Origin: Pelosinus fermentans JBW45
GTDB taxonomy: Bacteria; Bacillota; Negativicutes; DSM-13327
Direction: 5' to 3'
Assembly (NCBI RefSeq): GCF_000271665.2
Contig: NZ_CP010978.1
Span: 1,396,501 to 1,460,500, forward strand
Length of the DNA: 64,000 nucleotides
A program made the position numbers and the translations under genes. The notes beneath the pieces are model-generated. The model searched no databases. It was not told the DNA's origin and worked only from the letters and a program-made list of their open reading frames with translations. Of this stretch, positions 17,474-27,602 are shown in pieces (position 1 is the first letter of the stretch; each line of letters opens with the position of its first letter).

Positions 17474-18073
17474 TTATTTAAACACTTTAATGCGTTCGTC
17501 TAATGGCTTAAATTCTTTTTCACCAGGATCTGCAGTTGGTTTTCCAAAAGGAAGCTGTGCAATCAATTTCCATGTTGTTGGAACATTCCACTTTTGAATG
17601 ACTTGCTCTTCGATCAGAGCACCGTAATGCTGCAGAGAAGCGCCGAGTCCTTCTGCTTCTAATCCAGTCCACACAACCAATTGTACCATGCCGGAAGCAT
17701 GATGTGACCAAATAGGGAAGTTGTCTTTATAAAGTGCAAATTGAGTTTGGAGATCTTTAATTACAGTTTCATCTTCGAAAAATAACACCGTACCATATCC
17801 GCTTTTAAAAGAATTTATCTTTTCTTCCGTAGGAGCGAATGCATTTTCCGGAACAATCTTTCTAAGAGCTTCTTTGGTAATATCCCACAATGTATCGTGC
17901 TGCTTTCCTAATAATAGGAGTATTCTAGCACTTTGTGAATTAAATGCAGATGGAGTATGCTTTACAGCAGCTTCAATGATTTCTTGTATCTTTTCATAGG
18001 ATACAATTTCTTCTTTACTAATACCATAAATCGAACGTCTTGCTTTTAAAGCGGCATAAAAATCTTTGGACAT
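17474..18073 (-). CDS. Nitroreductase-family FMN protein
   Basis: 199 aa from ATG 18073, which has GATGAGGTG upstream; a GTG at 18082 would overlap it. N-terminal RRSIYGIS phosphate-binding Arg motif, TPSAFNSQSARILLLLG and a C-terminal LPFGKPTADPGEKEFKPLDERI, as in small homodimeric nitroreductases that reduce quinones or nitro compounds with NAD(P)H. Physiological substrate unknown. Confidence 0.9.
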   Translation of the reverse strand: MSKDFYAALKARRSIYGISKEEIVSYEKIQEIIEAAVKHTPSAFNSQSARILLLLGKQHDTLWDITKEALRKIVPENAFAPTEEKINSFKSGYGTVLFFEDETVIKDLQTQFALYKDNFPIWSHHASGMVQLVVWTGLEAEGLGASLQHYGALIEEQVIQKWNVPTTWKLIAQLPFGKPTADPGEKEFKPLDERIKVFK

Positions 18074-18238
18074 GATTGACACCTCATCTTTACATTTTTG
18101 ATTTTTTATATTTCTAAGCAGGCTTGTATAGAAACCGCCTAAAATAATTGTTTAATGCTTCTTTATATTATTAGTCAAAGTTTTTTCGAAAAAGATACGG
18201 CTTATGCAGCATTTTACCAAAAATTTTATGATTTTTCT

Positions 18239-18985
18239 TTAATTCGCTAGCAATTTTAGAATTTTAGCTTTATTTAATATTTCATGAGTTATAAATTTAC
18301 CATTTAAAAAAACACTATAACTTGTTATTGGGCAAGTATGATCTTGAGCTTCTTCTTTTCTGGTAATTTGATGAACTCGAATGGGTACGGGAGAATCCTT
18401 AGAACATAAAAGAGCTTCTTGAGCGTAATTCACAGAAAAAGGGCATTGGGCTGTGTAATAGATGTCTAAACCAGGGCCCAAGTCAACTCTAAGGGTTTTG
18501 GCATTGTCACGAAAATAGGGGATAGGAGATGTCGAATGAAACCTTTTTGCCAATAACTCAAAGTAGGGAGGTGCTGTATCACATACTTCAAAACCACTTT
18601 TTAATAAGAATTTTTTATCGGATAAATAGGGTTTTTTCTTATTACTAGAAATGATGGCAATGCCATGCATGCTTTTAGCATCTTTTTCACATTCTTCTAA
18701 TAGTTTTTTCCCCCAGCCTTGTCCCTTAAACCTGCCAGCCACCCAGTGGCAATTAATGATCATATAGCCAGGGGCATGAATGGGAACCCAGGCATTTTCG
18801 GCTGGAAGATACTCAATAAACACTTTACCTCGCTCATTGAGGCGCTTGAACTTTAAGCCTTCCAAAAACTGATTGCTGAGCCATTCCTTTTTGAGACGTA
18901 CACCGGATTCTGATTGTTTATCAGATAGGCAGCAGCATATATGCTCTTTATGTATTGTATCATTCGTTATATCTATGATCTTCAT
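18239..18985 (-). CDS. GNAT acetyltransferase with YoaP C-terminal domain
   Basis: 248 aa, same two-part build as B. subtilis YoaP. The N-terminal GNAT domain (about 1-150) has the acetyl-CoA loop WVAGRFKGQGWGKKLLEECE. The C-terminal YoaP domain (about 165-248) holds CPFSVNYAQEALL and TCPITSYSVFLNGKFITHEI. The C-terminal part resembles a thioredoxin-like fold with two separate Cys-Pro motifs. Substrate unknown. Confidence 0.85.
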   Translation of the reverse strand: MKIIDITNDTIHKEHICCCLSDKQSESGVRLKKEWLSNQFLEGLKFKRLNERGKVFIEYLPAENAWVPIHAPGYMIINCHWVAGRFKGQGWGKKLLEECEKDAKSMHGIAIISSNKKKPYLSDKKFLLKSGFEVCDTAPPYFELLAKRFHSTSPIPYFRDNAKTLRVDLGPGLDIYYTAQCPFSVNYAQEALLCSKDSPVPIRVHQITRKEEAQDHTCPITSYSVFLNGKFITHEILNKAKILKLLAN

Positions 18986-19077
18986 AATAACGCTCCAAAA
19001 TTAAAATCCTTGTTTAATATATTTACCATCGTACTTGAAAAACCTTTTCCATTTCGAGTAAGGCTGAAAAAAATAGG

Positions 19078-19608
19078 CTATTTCATTTCAGCTGTATGAA
19101 AATCGAATAAAAATAATATGATTGCTGCTAACAAGAATGTGATAGACCAGGCCAAGACGGGTTTTGAATGATGAATTTTTACAATAGAAAAAAGAGCAAA
19201 ATCAAACAGGGTTGATATACGCCACGACCAGCCATTTTGATAGGAGATTCCTCCTAATGTGTAATCGATCAATTCAATGGTACTAAAAATGAAAATCCAT
19301 AAGGCAAAGTAAGCATATTGAAGCAGCCTTTCAGATGAAGGAAAACGGGATAAGAAAATAAATACCGTAGCCGGTAGAGCAATATAAGAGTTAAGTAGTT
19401 CAACGACAGTAGATGTTGTTACAAAAAAGTCTGGACCAAACCCCCATAAAACATGATGATACGTCAATAGGCAGGAGCTTAAATTCACAACCATGACAAA
19501 AAGCATAGTAGGATAATAGCTTTGAAGATTTTTCCAATCTCCAAAGCGATAAACGCCGATGATAAAAGCACATACTAATAAAAACCTGAAAATAAACAAC
19601 TCTATCAT
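19078..19608 (-). CDS. CBO0543-type integral membrane protein
   Basis: 176 aa with five to six predicted membrane helices and short polar turns (RFGDWKNLQSYYP, RFPSSERLLQ). The aromatic-rich pattern and the W-R-x(4)-F-D end match the CBO0543 family of uncharacterised Firmicute membrane proteins. It is divergent from a second protein of the same type at 19.8 kb. Confidence 0.7.
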   Translation of the reverse strand: MIELFIFRFLLVCAFIIGVYRFGDWKNLQSYYPTMLFVMVVNLSSCLLTYHHVLWGFGPDFFVTTSTVVELLNSYIALPATVFIFLSRFPSSERLLQYAYFALWIFIFSTIELIDYTLGGISYQNGWSWRISTLFDFALFSIVKIHHSKPVLAWSITFLLAAIILFLFDFHTAEMK

Positions 19609-19799
19609 TTAGCATCCACCTTATTATATTACTTATATAATAGTGTATGTAACTCCTGCATGTACTAATCCCTAATGCATTAAGAAAAAATAATGAGCCC
19701 GGAGAGGGTGAGGGAGAGTTGAAGGATAAATTAAGGTAAATTGTACAGAATAATAATCTTAAAGACTCAACTCTATGAACAGTGAGGGATACGAAAAAA

Positions 19800-20282
19800 A
19801 TGTTTAGTGTAGAGACGATTATTACCATAGTCGCGGCAGTAATTACATTGTTGTTGTTGATCTTCGTCGTCGATTGGCGATATTTTCGAGATTGGGTTGT
19901 TGTTTTTCTCTTTAAATCCGTTATTGACTTTGCCTGGGGGAGTCCAGTTGTGAATTTAAAGTTATTGGACTATCCTATTCGGTTGCTGCCGCATTACTAT
20001 AACACAAGCATCTTGTTTGAATTATGGGTATTTCCCACTGCATGTATTTTATATAATCAAGTTACAAGAAAACGAGGCTTATGGCCGATCATTTATTATG
20101 CAGCGATATTTAGTGCAGTCATTACTGCCATCGAATATCCTATTGAATTATATACTGAGCTGATTGAATATTTAGATTGGAGCTGGTTTACTAGTTTTTA
20201 TACGATCATGATTACATTTTTATGTTCAAGAGCTTTTATTGCTTTTTTTCGTTGGGGCTGTAATTATTTTGGGTGTAAATAA
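19800..20282 (+). CDS. CBO0543-type integral membrane protein, second copy
   Basis: 160 aa from ATG 19800, ten bases after GAGGGA; a GTG at 19782 overlaps that site. Five predicted helices, with DWRYFRDW near the start and IEYLDWSWFTSFYTIMITF near the end. Same family build as the minus-strand neighbour but only distantly similar. Function unknown. Confidence 0.7.
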   Translation: MFSVETIITIVAAVITLLLLIFVVDWRYFRDWVVVFLFKSVIDFAWGSPVVNLKLLDYPIRLLPHYYNTSILFELWVFPTACILYNQVTRKRGLWPIIYYAAIFSAVITAIEYPIELYTELIEYLDWSWFTSFYTIMITFLCSRAFIAFFRWGCNYFGCK

Positions 20283-20578
20283 CAATTCCAATTGCTTCAA
20301 CAAAAAACATAAATGAGATTCGAGTAACAAATCTCTAGGCGATTGTTTATATATTGGTAGACAGTCCTTTTGATAAGTGATAAACTACTGTCATATAAGT
20401 AATGAGATCGTAGAGTATTCCATAACAGCATAGGAACATTTTATCTCAATGACGAGGAATGAAATAGCTGATCAGAACTATGAAGGCTAAAGTACGGATT
20501 AAACCGGCTTTAACCTTTTTCTTTATTCAATAAGATGTTATAAAAATGATTTTAAACAATATACGAGGGGGATGGGAT
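20283..20578. other. Intergenic region upstream of the Cys/Met PLP gene
   Basis: No gene. I looked for S-box and T-box elements because of the downstream gene and found neither. Only a short TAAA-CCGGC-TTTA palindrome followed by a T run (around 20500-20522) was seen. Confidence 0.5.
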
Positions 20579-21697
20579 ATGAAAATTGAAACAAAAGCAA
20601 TTCATCTTGGGCATGAAATAGATCAAGAGACAGGTGCAATAGCACCTCCGATACATTTGTCGACAACCTTTGAACGTGACGCAGATGGCAGCTATCCTCG
20701 TGGTCATGTTTACAGTCGTTTGAGTAATCCGAATCGAGATGCTTTGGAAAAGTGTTTGTGTGGTTTAGAAGGGGGAGAAGGAGCTGCTGCATTTTCCTCT
20801 GGTTTAGCAGCGATCTTAAATGTATTTCAAGCGTTGCTTCCTGGAGATCATGTCGTCGTATCCCAGGACTTATATCATGGAACTACGCGTATATTACGAG
20901 ATATTTTGGAACCGTGGGGACTACAAGTAAGTTATGTGGATGTAAATGATTTCTCTCAAGTTCGGACAGTGATCAAAGCGAATACTAAAATTATCTATTT
21001 GGAAACTCCATCAAATCCTTTGTTAAAGATAACCGATATCTCTGCTTTATCAGCCATCGCTCATGAAGCAGGAGCCCTTTGTGTTTGTGATAATACTTGG
21101 CCGACGCCTATACTGCAGAGACCTTTGGAATTGGGAGCTGATATTGTTGTCCATTCTACGACTAAATATTTCGGTGGACACAGTGATGTTTTGGGTGGTG
21201 CTGTAATCAGTAAAGTAAAGGATGCTTTTTTTGATAAAATTCGCATGCTGCAGCAAATCGGCGGAGCAGTTCCGGCACCCTTTGATTGCTGGCTAGTATT
21301 GCGGGGCATTCAGACCTTAAGCTGCCGTATGAAAAATCATTCGGAGAATGCCTTAGAGATCGCCAACTTTTTACAAAAACATCCTAGAATCGAAAAAGTA
21401 TATTATCCAGGGCTAGTCGATCATCCAGGACATGATATTGTATTGCGGCAGATGAGCCAATTTGGTGGTATGCTATCCTTTCAAGTTCGAGGTAATAGAG
21501 AAGATGCTTTGGCATTTATCGGACGGTTAAAGATCATTCAAAGGGCAACAAGCCTTGGTGGAGTAGAAAGTCTTATTGAGCACCGGGCTTCCATTGAAGG
21601 ACCCCAGAGTAAAACTCCTGATAATTTACTGCGGTTCTCAGTAGGATTGGAAAATATAGATGATCTAATTGCCGATCTGAATGATGCATTAGAGTAA
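20579..21697 (+). CDS. Cystathionine gamma-synthase/lyase family PLP enzyme
   Basis: 372 aa from ATG 20579, with GAGGGGG upstream. Trans-sulfuration family, PLP Lys in HSTTKYFGGHSDVLGG, SRLSNPNRDALEKCL near the N-terminus and SLGGVESLIEHRAS near the C-terminus. Synthase, gamma-lyase and methionine gamma-lyase cannot be told apart by eye here. No other sulfur amino acid gene is adjacent and no SAM riboswitch was found. Confidence 0.9.
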   Translation: MKIETKAIHLGHEIDQETGAIAPPIHLSTTFERDADGSYPRGHVYSRLSNPNRDALEKCLCGLEGGEGAAAFSSGLAAILNVFQALLPGDHVVVSQDLYHGTTRILRDILEPWGLQVSYVDVNDFSQVRTVIKANTKIIYLETPSNPLLKITDISALSAIAHEAGALCVCDNTWPTPILQRPLELGADIVVHSTTKYFGGHSDVLGGAVISKVKDAFFDKIRMLQQIGGAVPAPFDCWLVLRGIQTLSCRMKNHSENALEIANFLQKHPRIEKVYYPGLVDHPGHDIVLRQMSQFGGMLSFQVRGNREDALAFIGRLKIIQRATSLGGVESLIEHRASIEGPQSKTPDNLLRFSVGLENIDDLIADLNDALE

Positions 21698-21707
21698 AAT
21701 GATTCAC

Positions 21708-21742
21708 GAAAGAGCAACTAAGAAAAATGTGGCTCTTTCTTT
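21708..21742 (+). terminator. Terminator of the PLP enzyme gene
   Basis: GAAAGAGC / GCTCTTTC 8-bp stem with a 16-base loop, followed by TTT. Confidence 0.65.
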
Positions 21743-21762
21743 AAAACATATAAAACGAATCG

Positions 21763-21810
21763 AACCACAAAGGCACAATGCCGCATCAGCGGCATTGTGC
21801 CTTTGTGGTT
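21763..21810. repeat. Dispersed palindromic repeat, copy D (CACAAAG type)
   Basis: AACCACAAAGGCACAATGCC... and its complement form a perfect 22-bp stem with a 4-base loop. The left flank, read on the minus strand, is GGTTCGATTCGTTTTATATG then TTTTAAAG, the same flank as copy A, so this copy lies in the opposite orientation. It is followed by T-rich sequence and could act as a second terminator. Confidence 0.85.
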
Positions 21811-21953
21811 CATTGCTTTTTTTATAACTCTATACATTGGTATCTGTAGAGGTCTGGTGAGCAATCGAGCTAATCCGCTGAAAATGTAAACTTATAAAAA
21901 AGTGTAAGATAATATATTTATAAAATTAAAAGTCAAATAGTCAAATAAAAACA

Positions 21954-21983
21954 TTGACTTTTAATAAGAGAAATTGGTAAAAT
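21954..21983 (+). promoter_or_regulatory. Putative promoter of the dnaJ-like/clpB unit
   Basis: TTGACT (21954-21959), 18 bases, TAAAAT (21978-21983). No CIRCE element (TTAGCACTC-N9-GAGTGCTAA) is seen, so HrcA control is unlikely. Confidence 0.45.
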
Positions 21984-22155
21984 ATTAGTAGAGAAGATGG
22001 TTAATATTATGTTAGCAGCACCTTATTCTCGGATTAAGATCAAATTCTATCGCCCCAAATACAAGGAAGTATAAAAATGACAGTATTGATGCAAAATTTG
22101 ATAAAACAGCTGTAAGAAATAAATCTGCAGCTATTGAAGAAGGTAGGTGAAAGGT

Positions 22156-23148
22156 ATGAAATTTATTGACTATTATGAAGTTTTAGGTGTGCCAAAGGCC
22201 GCCACTGATAAAGAAATTAAAACGGCATATCGAAAACTAGCCAGACAATATCATCCTGATGTGCAAAAAGGGAAGGAAAAGAAAGAGGCAGAAGAAAAGT
22301 TTAAAGAAATCAATGAGGCATATGAGGTATTAGGTGATGCTTCCAATCGGGAAAAGTATGATAAATTAGGAGAAAACTGGCGGATGGGTCAAGAATTTCA
22401 GCCGCCACCCAATGCTTCTGGGTATCAGACGTATCATATGGATGGCTTTGGTTTCAGCGATTTTTTCTCCTCCATTTTTGGGCAGGAGTTTTCTAGCCAG
22501 CGAGATGGTTATGGGAGAAGTTATCAGGCAAGGCAGCCTAGATATGAAGGGGACGATGTGGAAGCCACAATCAGCCTGACAGTGGAGGAACTGATGGCGG
22601 GAGCAGAGAAAGAAATTCAAATTCATGTACCAGTCATTTGTGCTGCCTGTGAAGGGCAGCGCTTTACCAGCAGGGGCGTATGCAGTACCTGTAAGGGGGC
22701 AGGAGTCACGGAAGAACATAAAAAGCTAAAGGTGAAAATTCCTGGTAAGTCTTATCCTGGCACTGTGTTGCGTCTAAAAGGAATGGGGGGCAAAGGTTCT
22801 AATAATGGTGCAAATGGTGATTTGTATCTTCATGCAGAGATGAAACCTCAGTCTAATTGGCGTGTTATCAACCAGATTGACTTAGAGGGCGATTTGACGA
22901 TTTATCCGGAACAAGCTGTTTTAGGGGATCTGGTTTCCGTGCATACTCCATCGGGGATAGTTGAAGTGAAGATTCAGCCAGGAACTCGTTCTGGTCAGAA
23001 ACTTCGTTTAAAAGATAGAGGATTTAAGAAAAATGCAACTTTGGGGGATTTGTATATAAAAATTCAGATTGATATTCCGTGGAATCAAAAGACGGAAGAA
23101 ATGAAACTTTATAAACAGATTTATGCCCTGCGCCACAAAAAAATATGA
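22156..23148 (+). CDS. DnaJ-class co-chaperone (CbpA-like, one zinc-type Cys pair set)
   Basis: 330 aa from ATG 22156 (upstream AAAGG). J-domain at residues 1-70 with the HPD motif ([10 protein letters not shown]), which stimulates DnaK ATPase. A G/F-type linker ([17 protein letters not shown]) is followed by a reduced zinc region with only two CxxC motifs (CAAC, CSTC) rather than the four of DnaJ, then two beta client-binding domains. Followed 40 bases later by clpB, which suggests a disaggregation unit; dnaK/grpE are not in this window. Confidence 0.9.
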   Translation: MKFIDYYEVLGVPKAATDKEIKTAYRKLARQYHPDVQKGKEKKEAEEKFKEINEAYEVLGDASNREKYDKLGENWRMGQEFQPPPNASGYQTYHMDGFGFSDFFSSIFGQEFSSQRDGYGRSYQARQPRYEGDDVEATISLTVEELMAGAEKEIQIHVPVICAACEGQRFTSRGVCSTCKGAGVTEEHKKLKVKIPGKSYPGTVLRLKGMGGKGSNNGANGDLYLHAEMKPQSNWRVINQIDLEGDLTIYPEQAVLGDLVSVHTPSGIVEVKIQPGTRSGQKLRLKDRGFKKNATLGDLYIKIQIDIPWNQKTEEMKLYKQIYALRHKKI

Positions 23149-23188
23149 TTAAGGCTGTTATGTTCGTTATATAGAGGAGGTAAATAGT

Positions 23189-25786
23189 ATGAATCAAGAT
23201 CAATACACACAAAAGGCATTAGCTGCCCTTTCAGAAGCGCAGCAATTAACTGCGCTGCATTACCAACAAGAAGTAAGTACCAGGCATTTATTATTAGCAC
23301 TAGTCAAAGAAGAAGATGGCATGATTGGGCAAATTTTAGCTCAATCACAAATTGATGTTAAACTCTTAAAGACCAAGGTAGAGAAATTAATCACGAATCA
23401 GCCTTCCGTTCGCGGTCAAGAGGGCAGTCTGCGAATGAATACGGCAATGATTCGGGTGCTGGGTTTAGCGGAAAAAATTGCATCAGGTATGAAAGATCAA
23501 TTTATCAGTACAGAACATTTATTACTAGCTGTTGTAGAAGATGGTGATAGTGATGTGGTGGAAGTCTGCAGGGAATTTGGGCTGCATCGCAGTCGCATTC
23601 AACAGATTGTAAAGGAATATCGTCAAGGACAGCGGATTACCAACGACAATCCTGAAGAAGGATACCAGGCATTGTCAAAATATGGGCGGGATTTGACCGA
23701 AATGGCTAAACAGGGGAAATTAGATCCTGTTATTGGTCGAGATGAAGAAATTCGCAGAGCAATAGAAATACTATCTCGCCGTACCAAGAATAATCCTGTG
23801 CTGATTGGTGAACCTGGGGTTGGAAAGACAGCGATTGTAGAAGGGTTAGCTAGGCGCATTGTAGCTGGGGATGTACCAGAAACTTTGAAGAATAAAAGCT
23901 TGTATTCCTTAGATCTTAGTTCTTTAGTGGCTGGTGCCAAATATCGAGGTGAATTTGAGGAACGCTTGAAAAATGTTTTAAATGAAATTGTTAAATCAGA
24001 GGGAAAAATTCTCTTGTTCATTGATGAACTTCATACGGTAGTGGGAGCTGGTGCTGCGGAAGGAGCTATGGATGCTGGCAATATTTTAAAACCCATGCTT
24101 GCAAGAGGTGAACTTCGTTGTATTGGTGCTACCACTTTGAATGAATATCGTAAACATATCGAAAAAGATGCTGCTTTGGAGCGTCGTTTCCAACCGGTTC
24201 TTGTGGATCAGCCTACAGTAGAGGATACGATTTCCATATTAAGAGGCTTAAAGGAGCGTTATGAAATTCATCATGGCGTTCGAATCAAGGATAGTGCTCT
24301 GGTGTCGGCAGCTGTACTGTCAGACCGGTATATCTCCGATCGCTTCTTGCCTGATAAAGCGATTGACTTGGTAGATGAGGCTGGTGCGAAATTACGTACA
24401 GAAATTGATTCGATGCCCAGTGAGCTAGATGAGATTTTGCGCCGGGTGATGCAGCTTGAAATTGAAGAACAGGCTCTTAAAAAAGAGAGTGATGTTTCTT
24501 CCTTGGAGAAACTAAATACGATTCAAGAGGAACTAAAAAACCTGCGTCAAGAAACAGATGTGCTGAAAGTCCAATGGCAGGGAGAAAAGGAAGCTATACT
24601 GCGCCTGCGTGGTTTGAAAAAGGAAATTGAATCTGTCAAAGCCGAGATGGAGACTGCGGAAAGGGCTTATGACCTTACTCATTTGGCAGAGCTCAAATAC
24701 GGTAAGCTGCCAGAGTTAGAAGCACGGTTAAAAAACGAAGATGAATTACTAAGCAAAAAACACAATGATAAAGTCCTGTTAAAAGAAGAAGTCGGTGAAG
24801 ATGACATAGCTAAGATCGTTAGCCGCTGGACTGGTATTCCGGTTAACCGTATGTTAGCGGGAGAACGAGAAAAACTGGCTAATTTAGAAAGCATTTTGCA
24901 TACAAGAGTGGTAGGTCAAGAGGATGCTGTGCAGGCTGTCAGTGAAGCCATCATCAGAGCGCGGGCAGGAGTGAAAGATCCGAACCGTCCAATTGGCTCC
25001 TTCATCTTCCTCGGTCCAACAGGGGTTGGTAAAACGGAATTGGCAAAAACCCTGGCAGAAGTATTATTCGATGATGAGCGCAGCATGATTCGTGTAGACA
25101 TGAGTGAATATATGGAGAAGCATACCGTCGCTCGCTTAATTGGTGCTCCTCCAGGTTATGTTGGTCATGATGAAGGAGGACAATTAACAGAAGCGGTACG
25201 TCGTCGCCCTTACAGCGTAATTTTGCTGGACGAGATTGAAAAGGCTCATAGTGACGTATTTAATGTTCTGCTGCAAATATTAGACGATGGACGACTAACA
25301 GATGGAAAAGGCAGAACCGTCAATTTTAAAAATACAGTTGTTATTATGACATCCAACTTAGGATCGGCTGAAATTTTACAAAATGAGTTTGAGAGGGCTA
25401 AAGAAAAAGTTCTTAGCATGCTCAAGTCTCATTTCAGACCTGAATTCTTGAATCGCATTGACGATATTATTGTTTTTAATGCCCTGACAGAGCAGCAAGT
25501 TAGTAAAATTGCCGGAATCCTATTGGAAAACTTGAATAAACGTTTGCAAAAGCAGATGAATATTACCTTGGTTTGGGATGAGGCGGTTTTAACATTACTA
25601 TCCAAGAAAGGGTACGATTCTGCATTTGGTGCTCGGCCACTACGCCGCCAGATTAGCAGGTCTATCGAAACAGAGTTAAGCAAAAAAATAGTCCGTGGTG
25701 AAATCATGGAAGGCAATACCGTTAAACTAAAAGCGCAAGACGGCACAATCATCTTATCCCCGGTAGTAGATGCTGTAAGTCTTTAA
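23189..25786 (+). CDS. clpB: ClpB protein disaggregase
   Basis: Hexameric AAA+ chaperone that, with DnaK/DnaJ, pulls proteins out of aggregates. 865 aa, full length. N-domain with two Clp repeats (1-150), NBD1 with Walker A GEPGVGKT (from residue 207) and [12 protein letters not shown], coiled-coil middle domain (about 405-520, [19 protein letters not shown] region), NBD2 with [16 protein letters not shown] (from about 609), and GFGARPLRR-type sensor 2 ([11 protein letters not shown]). RBS GAGGAGG-like (GAGGAGGTA) before the ATG. Downstream lies a long hairpin at 25787. Confidence 0.97.
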   Translation: MNQDQYTQKALAALSEAQQLTALHYQQEVSTRHLLLALVKEEDGMIGQILAQSQIDVKLLKTKVEKLITNQPSVRGQEGSLRMNTAMIRVLGLAEKIASGMKDQFISTEHLLLAVVEDGDSDVVEVCREFGLHRSRIQQIVKEYRQGQRITNDNPEEGYQALSKYGRDLTEMAKQGKLDPVIGRDEEIRRAIEILSRRTKNNPVLIGEPGVGKTAIVEGLARRIVAGDVPETLKNKSLYSLDLSSLVAGAKYRGEFEERLKNVLNEIVKSEGKILLFIDELHTVVGAGAAEGAMDAGNILKPMLARGELRCIGATTLNEYRKHIEKDAALERRFQPVLVDQPTVEDTISILRGLKERYEIHHGVRIKDSALVSAAVLSDRYISDRFLPDKAIDLVDEAGAKLRTEIDSMPSELDEILRRVMQLEIEEQALKKESDVSSLEKLNTIQEELKNLRQETDVLKVQWQGEKEAILRLRGLKKEIESVKAEMETAERAYDLTHLAELKYGKLPELEARLKNEDELLSKKHNDKVLLKEEVGEDDIAKIVSRWTGIPVNRMLAGEREKLANLESILHTRVVGQEDAVQAVSEAIIRARAGVKDPNRPIGSFIFLGPTGVGKTELAKTLAEVLFDDERSMIRVDMSEYMEKHTVARLIGAPPGYVGHDEGGQLTEAVRRRPYSVILLDEIEKAHSDVFNVLLQILDDGRLTDGKGRTVNFKNTVVIMTSNLGSAEILQNEFERAKEKVLSMLKSHFRPEFLNRIDDIIVFNALTEQQVSKIAGILLENLNKRLQKQMNITLVWDEAVLTLLSKKGYDSAFGARPLRRQISRSIETELSKKIVRGEIMEGNTVKLKAQDGTIILSPVVDAVSL

Positions 25787-25875
25787 AATAATAAACTCCT
25801 GCAAAGCGTTGATATGCTCCCTTAATGACATTGACTTGACAAAGGGCAGTTCACGTTCTGCAGGAGTTTATTATT
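25787..25875. repeat. Long inverted repeat between clpB and the nucleotidase gene
   Basis: AATAATAAACTCCTGCA (25787-25803) and its perfect complement (25859-25875) form a 17-bp stem around a 55-base loop, which itself contains CCCTT/AAGGG and two TTGAC motifs. It begins one base after the clpB stop and ends 53 bases before the next start. It may be a compound terminator. Confidence 0.75.
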
Positions 25876-25928
25876 TTATGGTAAATAGAATGAGTATGAA
25901 AGACATTATCCAAATAGGAGGACTGTAC

Positions 25929-26840
25929 ATGCCAGTTACATTAGATGGAAAGTTAGTAATTGCCATTTCTTCACGTGCTCTTTTTGACTTAGATGCCAGT
26001 AATAAAATTTTTGAAGAAGAAGGAGAAGAACAGTACACAAAATATCAGATTGAACATGAAAATGAGCTGCTGAACCATGGAGTGGCGTTTCCATTAATAA
26101 AACGGCTGCTGAAGCTGCGAGATCCTGAAACGGGAGAACCTATGGTAGAAATTATTCTGATTTCCAAAAATGATCCAAATACTGGCTTGAGAGTTTTTAA
26201 TTCCATAGAGCAGCATAAATTGGATATTACCAGGGCTGCATTTACTAGGGGGCGGTCGCCATATAAGTATTTAAAAGCCTTTAAAGCCGATTTATTTTTA
26301 TCTGCTAATCCCGAGGATGTATCACTTGCTCTTCAAAATGGGCATGCTAGTGCTACTATTTATGCAGGAACCTATGTAAAGCAAGAGGACGATATGGAGG
26401 AAATTCGCATTGCATTTGATGGTGATGCGGTTATATTTAGTGATGAAGCGGAAAAAATATATCAGCAGATGGGTTTAGAAGAATTCAAAAAACATGAAGC
26501 GGAAAAAAGTGAAATACCGCTGCTGCCTGGTCCTTTTATGTCTTTTTTAACGGCCTTAAATAATGTACAGAAGGCTTATAAAGATAAGGAGAAGAAGACA
26601 ATACGAACAGCACTTGTGACAGCACGAAATGCGCCAGCCCACAAAAGAGCAATCAAGACATTGCGGTCATGGGGAATTACAGTGGATGAAGCTTTCTTTT
26701 TAGGAGGATTGGATAAAGCAGCCATTTTAGAAAGCTTTAACCCCCATATCTTTTTTGATGATCAACATACTTACTGCATTAATGCTTCAAAAGTAGTACC
26801 AACAGGGCATGTACCAAGCGGTGTAACAAACAGTTACTGA
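25929..26840 (+). CDS. Cytosolic 5'-nucleotidase (5-nucleotidase / NT5C1-like family)
   Basis: 303 aa from ATG 25929 with TAGGAGG upstream; longer readings (from 25809) run through the hairpin and lack an RBS. Hallmarks of the PF06189 5'-nucleotidase family: LVIAISSRALFDLDASNKIFEEEG near the start, RVFNSIEQHKLDITRAAFTRG, and the C-terminal FFLGGLDKAAILESFNPHIFFDDQ with the acidic metal site. It would dephosphorylate nucleoside monophosphates in the cytoplasm. (Segments are quoted in parts for description.). Confidence 0.85.
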   Translation: MPVTLDGKLVIAISSRALFDLDASNKIFEEEGEEQYTKYQIEHENELLNHGVAFPLIKRLLKLRDPETGEPMVEIILISKNDPNTGLRVFNSIEQHKLDITRAAFTRGRSPYKYLKAFKADLFLSANPEDVSLALQNGHASATIYAGTYVKQEDDMEEIRIAFDGDAVIFSDEAEKIYQQMGLEEFKKHEAEKSEIPLLPGPFMSFLTALNNVQKAYKDKEKKTIRTALVTARNAPAHKRAIKTLRSWGITVDEAFFLGGLDKAAILESFNPHIFFDDQHTYCINASKVVPTGHVPSGVTNSY

Positions 26841-26901
26841 TTATTAGGAACATAAAAAAAGAAGCCACTCCAAGGAAATGCATTGTATAGGGGGACGAAA
26901 A

Positions 26902-27222
26902 ATGAGTGACAAATTGTTAATAAGTAATGCCTTTCAGACTTTTTTAACGGAGGCTCCAGAACATCAAAAGGTCTGGATGGAGACGGTGAAAAAGTGGGGT
27001 GAGGCAAGTCAGCTAGATAAGAAAACAGAAACTCTTTCCTATCTATCTGTATTAGCAGTATTAAGATTGGAAGGCGGACTGCCTTTTCATGTAAAACAAG
27101 CGAAAGCAGTAGGAGCGACCAGAGAAGAAGTCATAAGTGCTATTCTAGTGGGACTGCCAGCAGCAGGAAATGTTGTGATCCAATCCTTACCAATAGCTTT
27201 GAGCGCTTATGATAATGAATAA
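26902..27222 (+). CDS. Carboxymuconolactone decarboxylase-like (CMD/AhpD fold) protein
   Basis: 106 aa from ATG 26902 (GGGGGACG upstream); an ATG at 26878 is in frame but less well placed. Helical CMD fold: LAVLRLEGGLPFHVKQAKAVG then REEVISAILVGLPAAGNV. The CxxC pair of AhpD peroxidase-reductases is absent, so thiol-redox activity is not expected. Function unknown. Confidence 0.8.
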   Translation: MSDKLLISNAFQTFLTEAPEHQKVWMETVKKWGEASQLDKKTETLSYLSVLAVLRLEGGLPFHVKQAKAVGATREEVISAILVGLPAAGNVVIQSLPIALSAYDNE

Positions 27223-27266
27223 GATAACCATAGGTTAGCTGCATTACCGAACATAGGTGAAAGGGG

Positions 27267-27309
27267 CTGTCGCATTAGCGATATAATTATATCGCTAACG
27301 ACAGTTTTT
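27267..27309 (+). terminator. Terminator of the CMD gene
   Basis: CTGTCG.TTAGCGATATA / TATATCGCTAA.CGACAG stem followed by TTTTT. Confidence 0.85.
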
Positions 27310-27602
27310 CCCTTGCAAAAACCAAGCTACTAGCTTGTCTTGGATTAAGGAACCCCTCCCTGCCCCCTTTAGCAATAGCCGATTTGTGCTGCTAGAACCA
27401 TTTCGCTAGAAGTAACATCTTTTTCATTGTATTTATCGTCCTTAACGCCTTAACATTAACTTCGACACTGCTGGGCATTATTTCCCCCTTGACCGAAAAG
27501 TTTAGTGTATCTTGAGACAAGGATCCTGTCCCTTTCAGTCAGGAGTTTTTTGTTTATACGGTAAATTTTAAAAGGAATGTGTTAGGAGGGAAATCTTATT
27601 TT
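27310..27602. other. Intergenic region with relic sequence
   Basis: No intact gene. CTTTAGCAATAGCCGATT (27367-27384) is repeated exactly at 33886-33903, next to a decayed IS3-type fragment. The minus strand 27380-27520 has short open stretches only, so this is likely an insertion-element relic. Confidence 0.4.

Noticed and set aside
20283-20578. SAM (S-box) or T-box riboswitch upstream of the Cys/Met PLP gene
   Set aside because: None of the conserved core motifs of either element is present.
21811-22155. CIRCE element controlling dnaJ-like/clpB
   Set aside because: No TTAGCACTC/GAGTGCTAA pair was found; only a plain promoter-like sequence.
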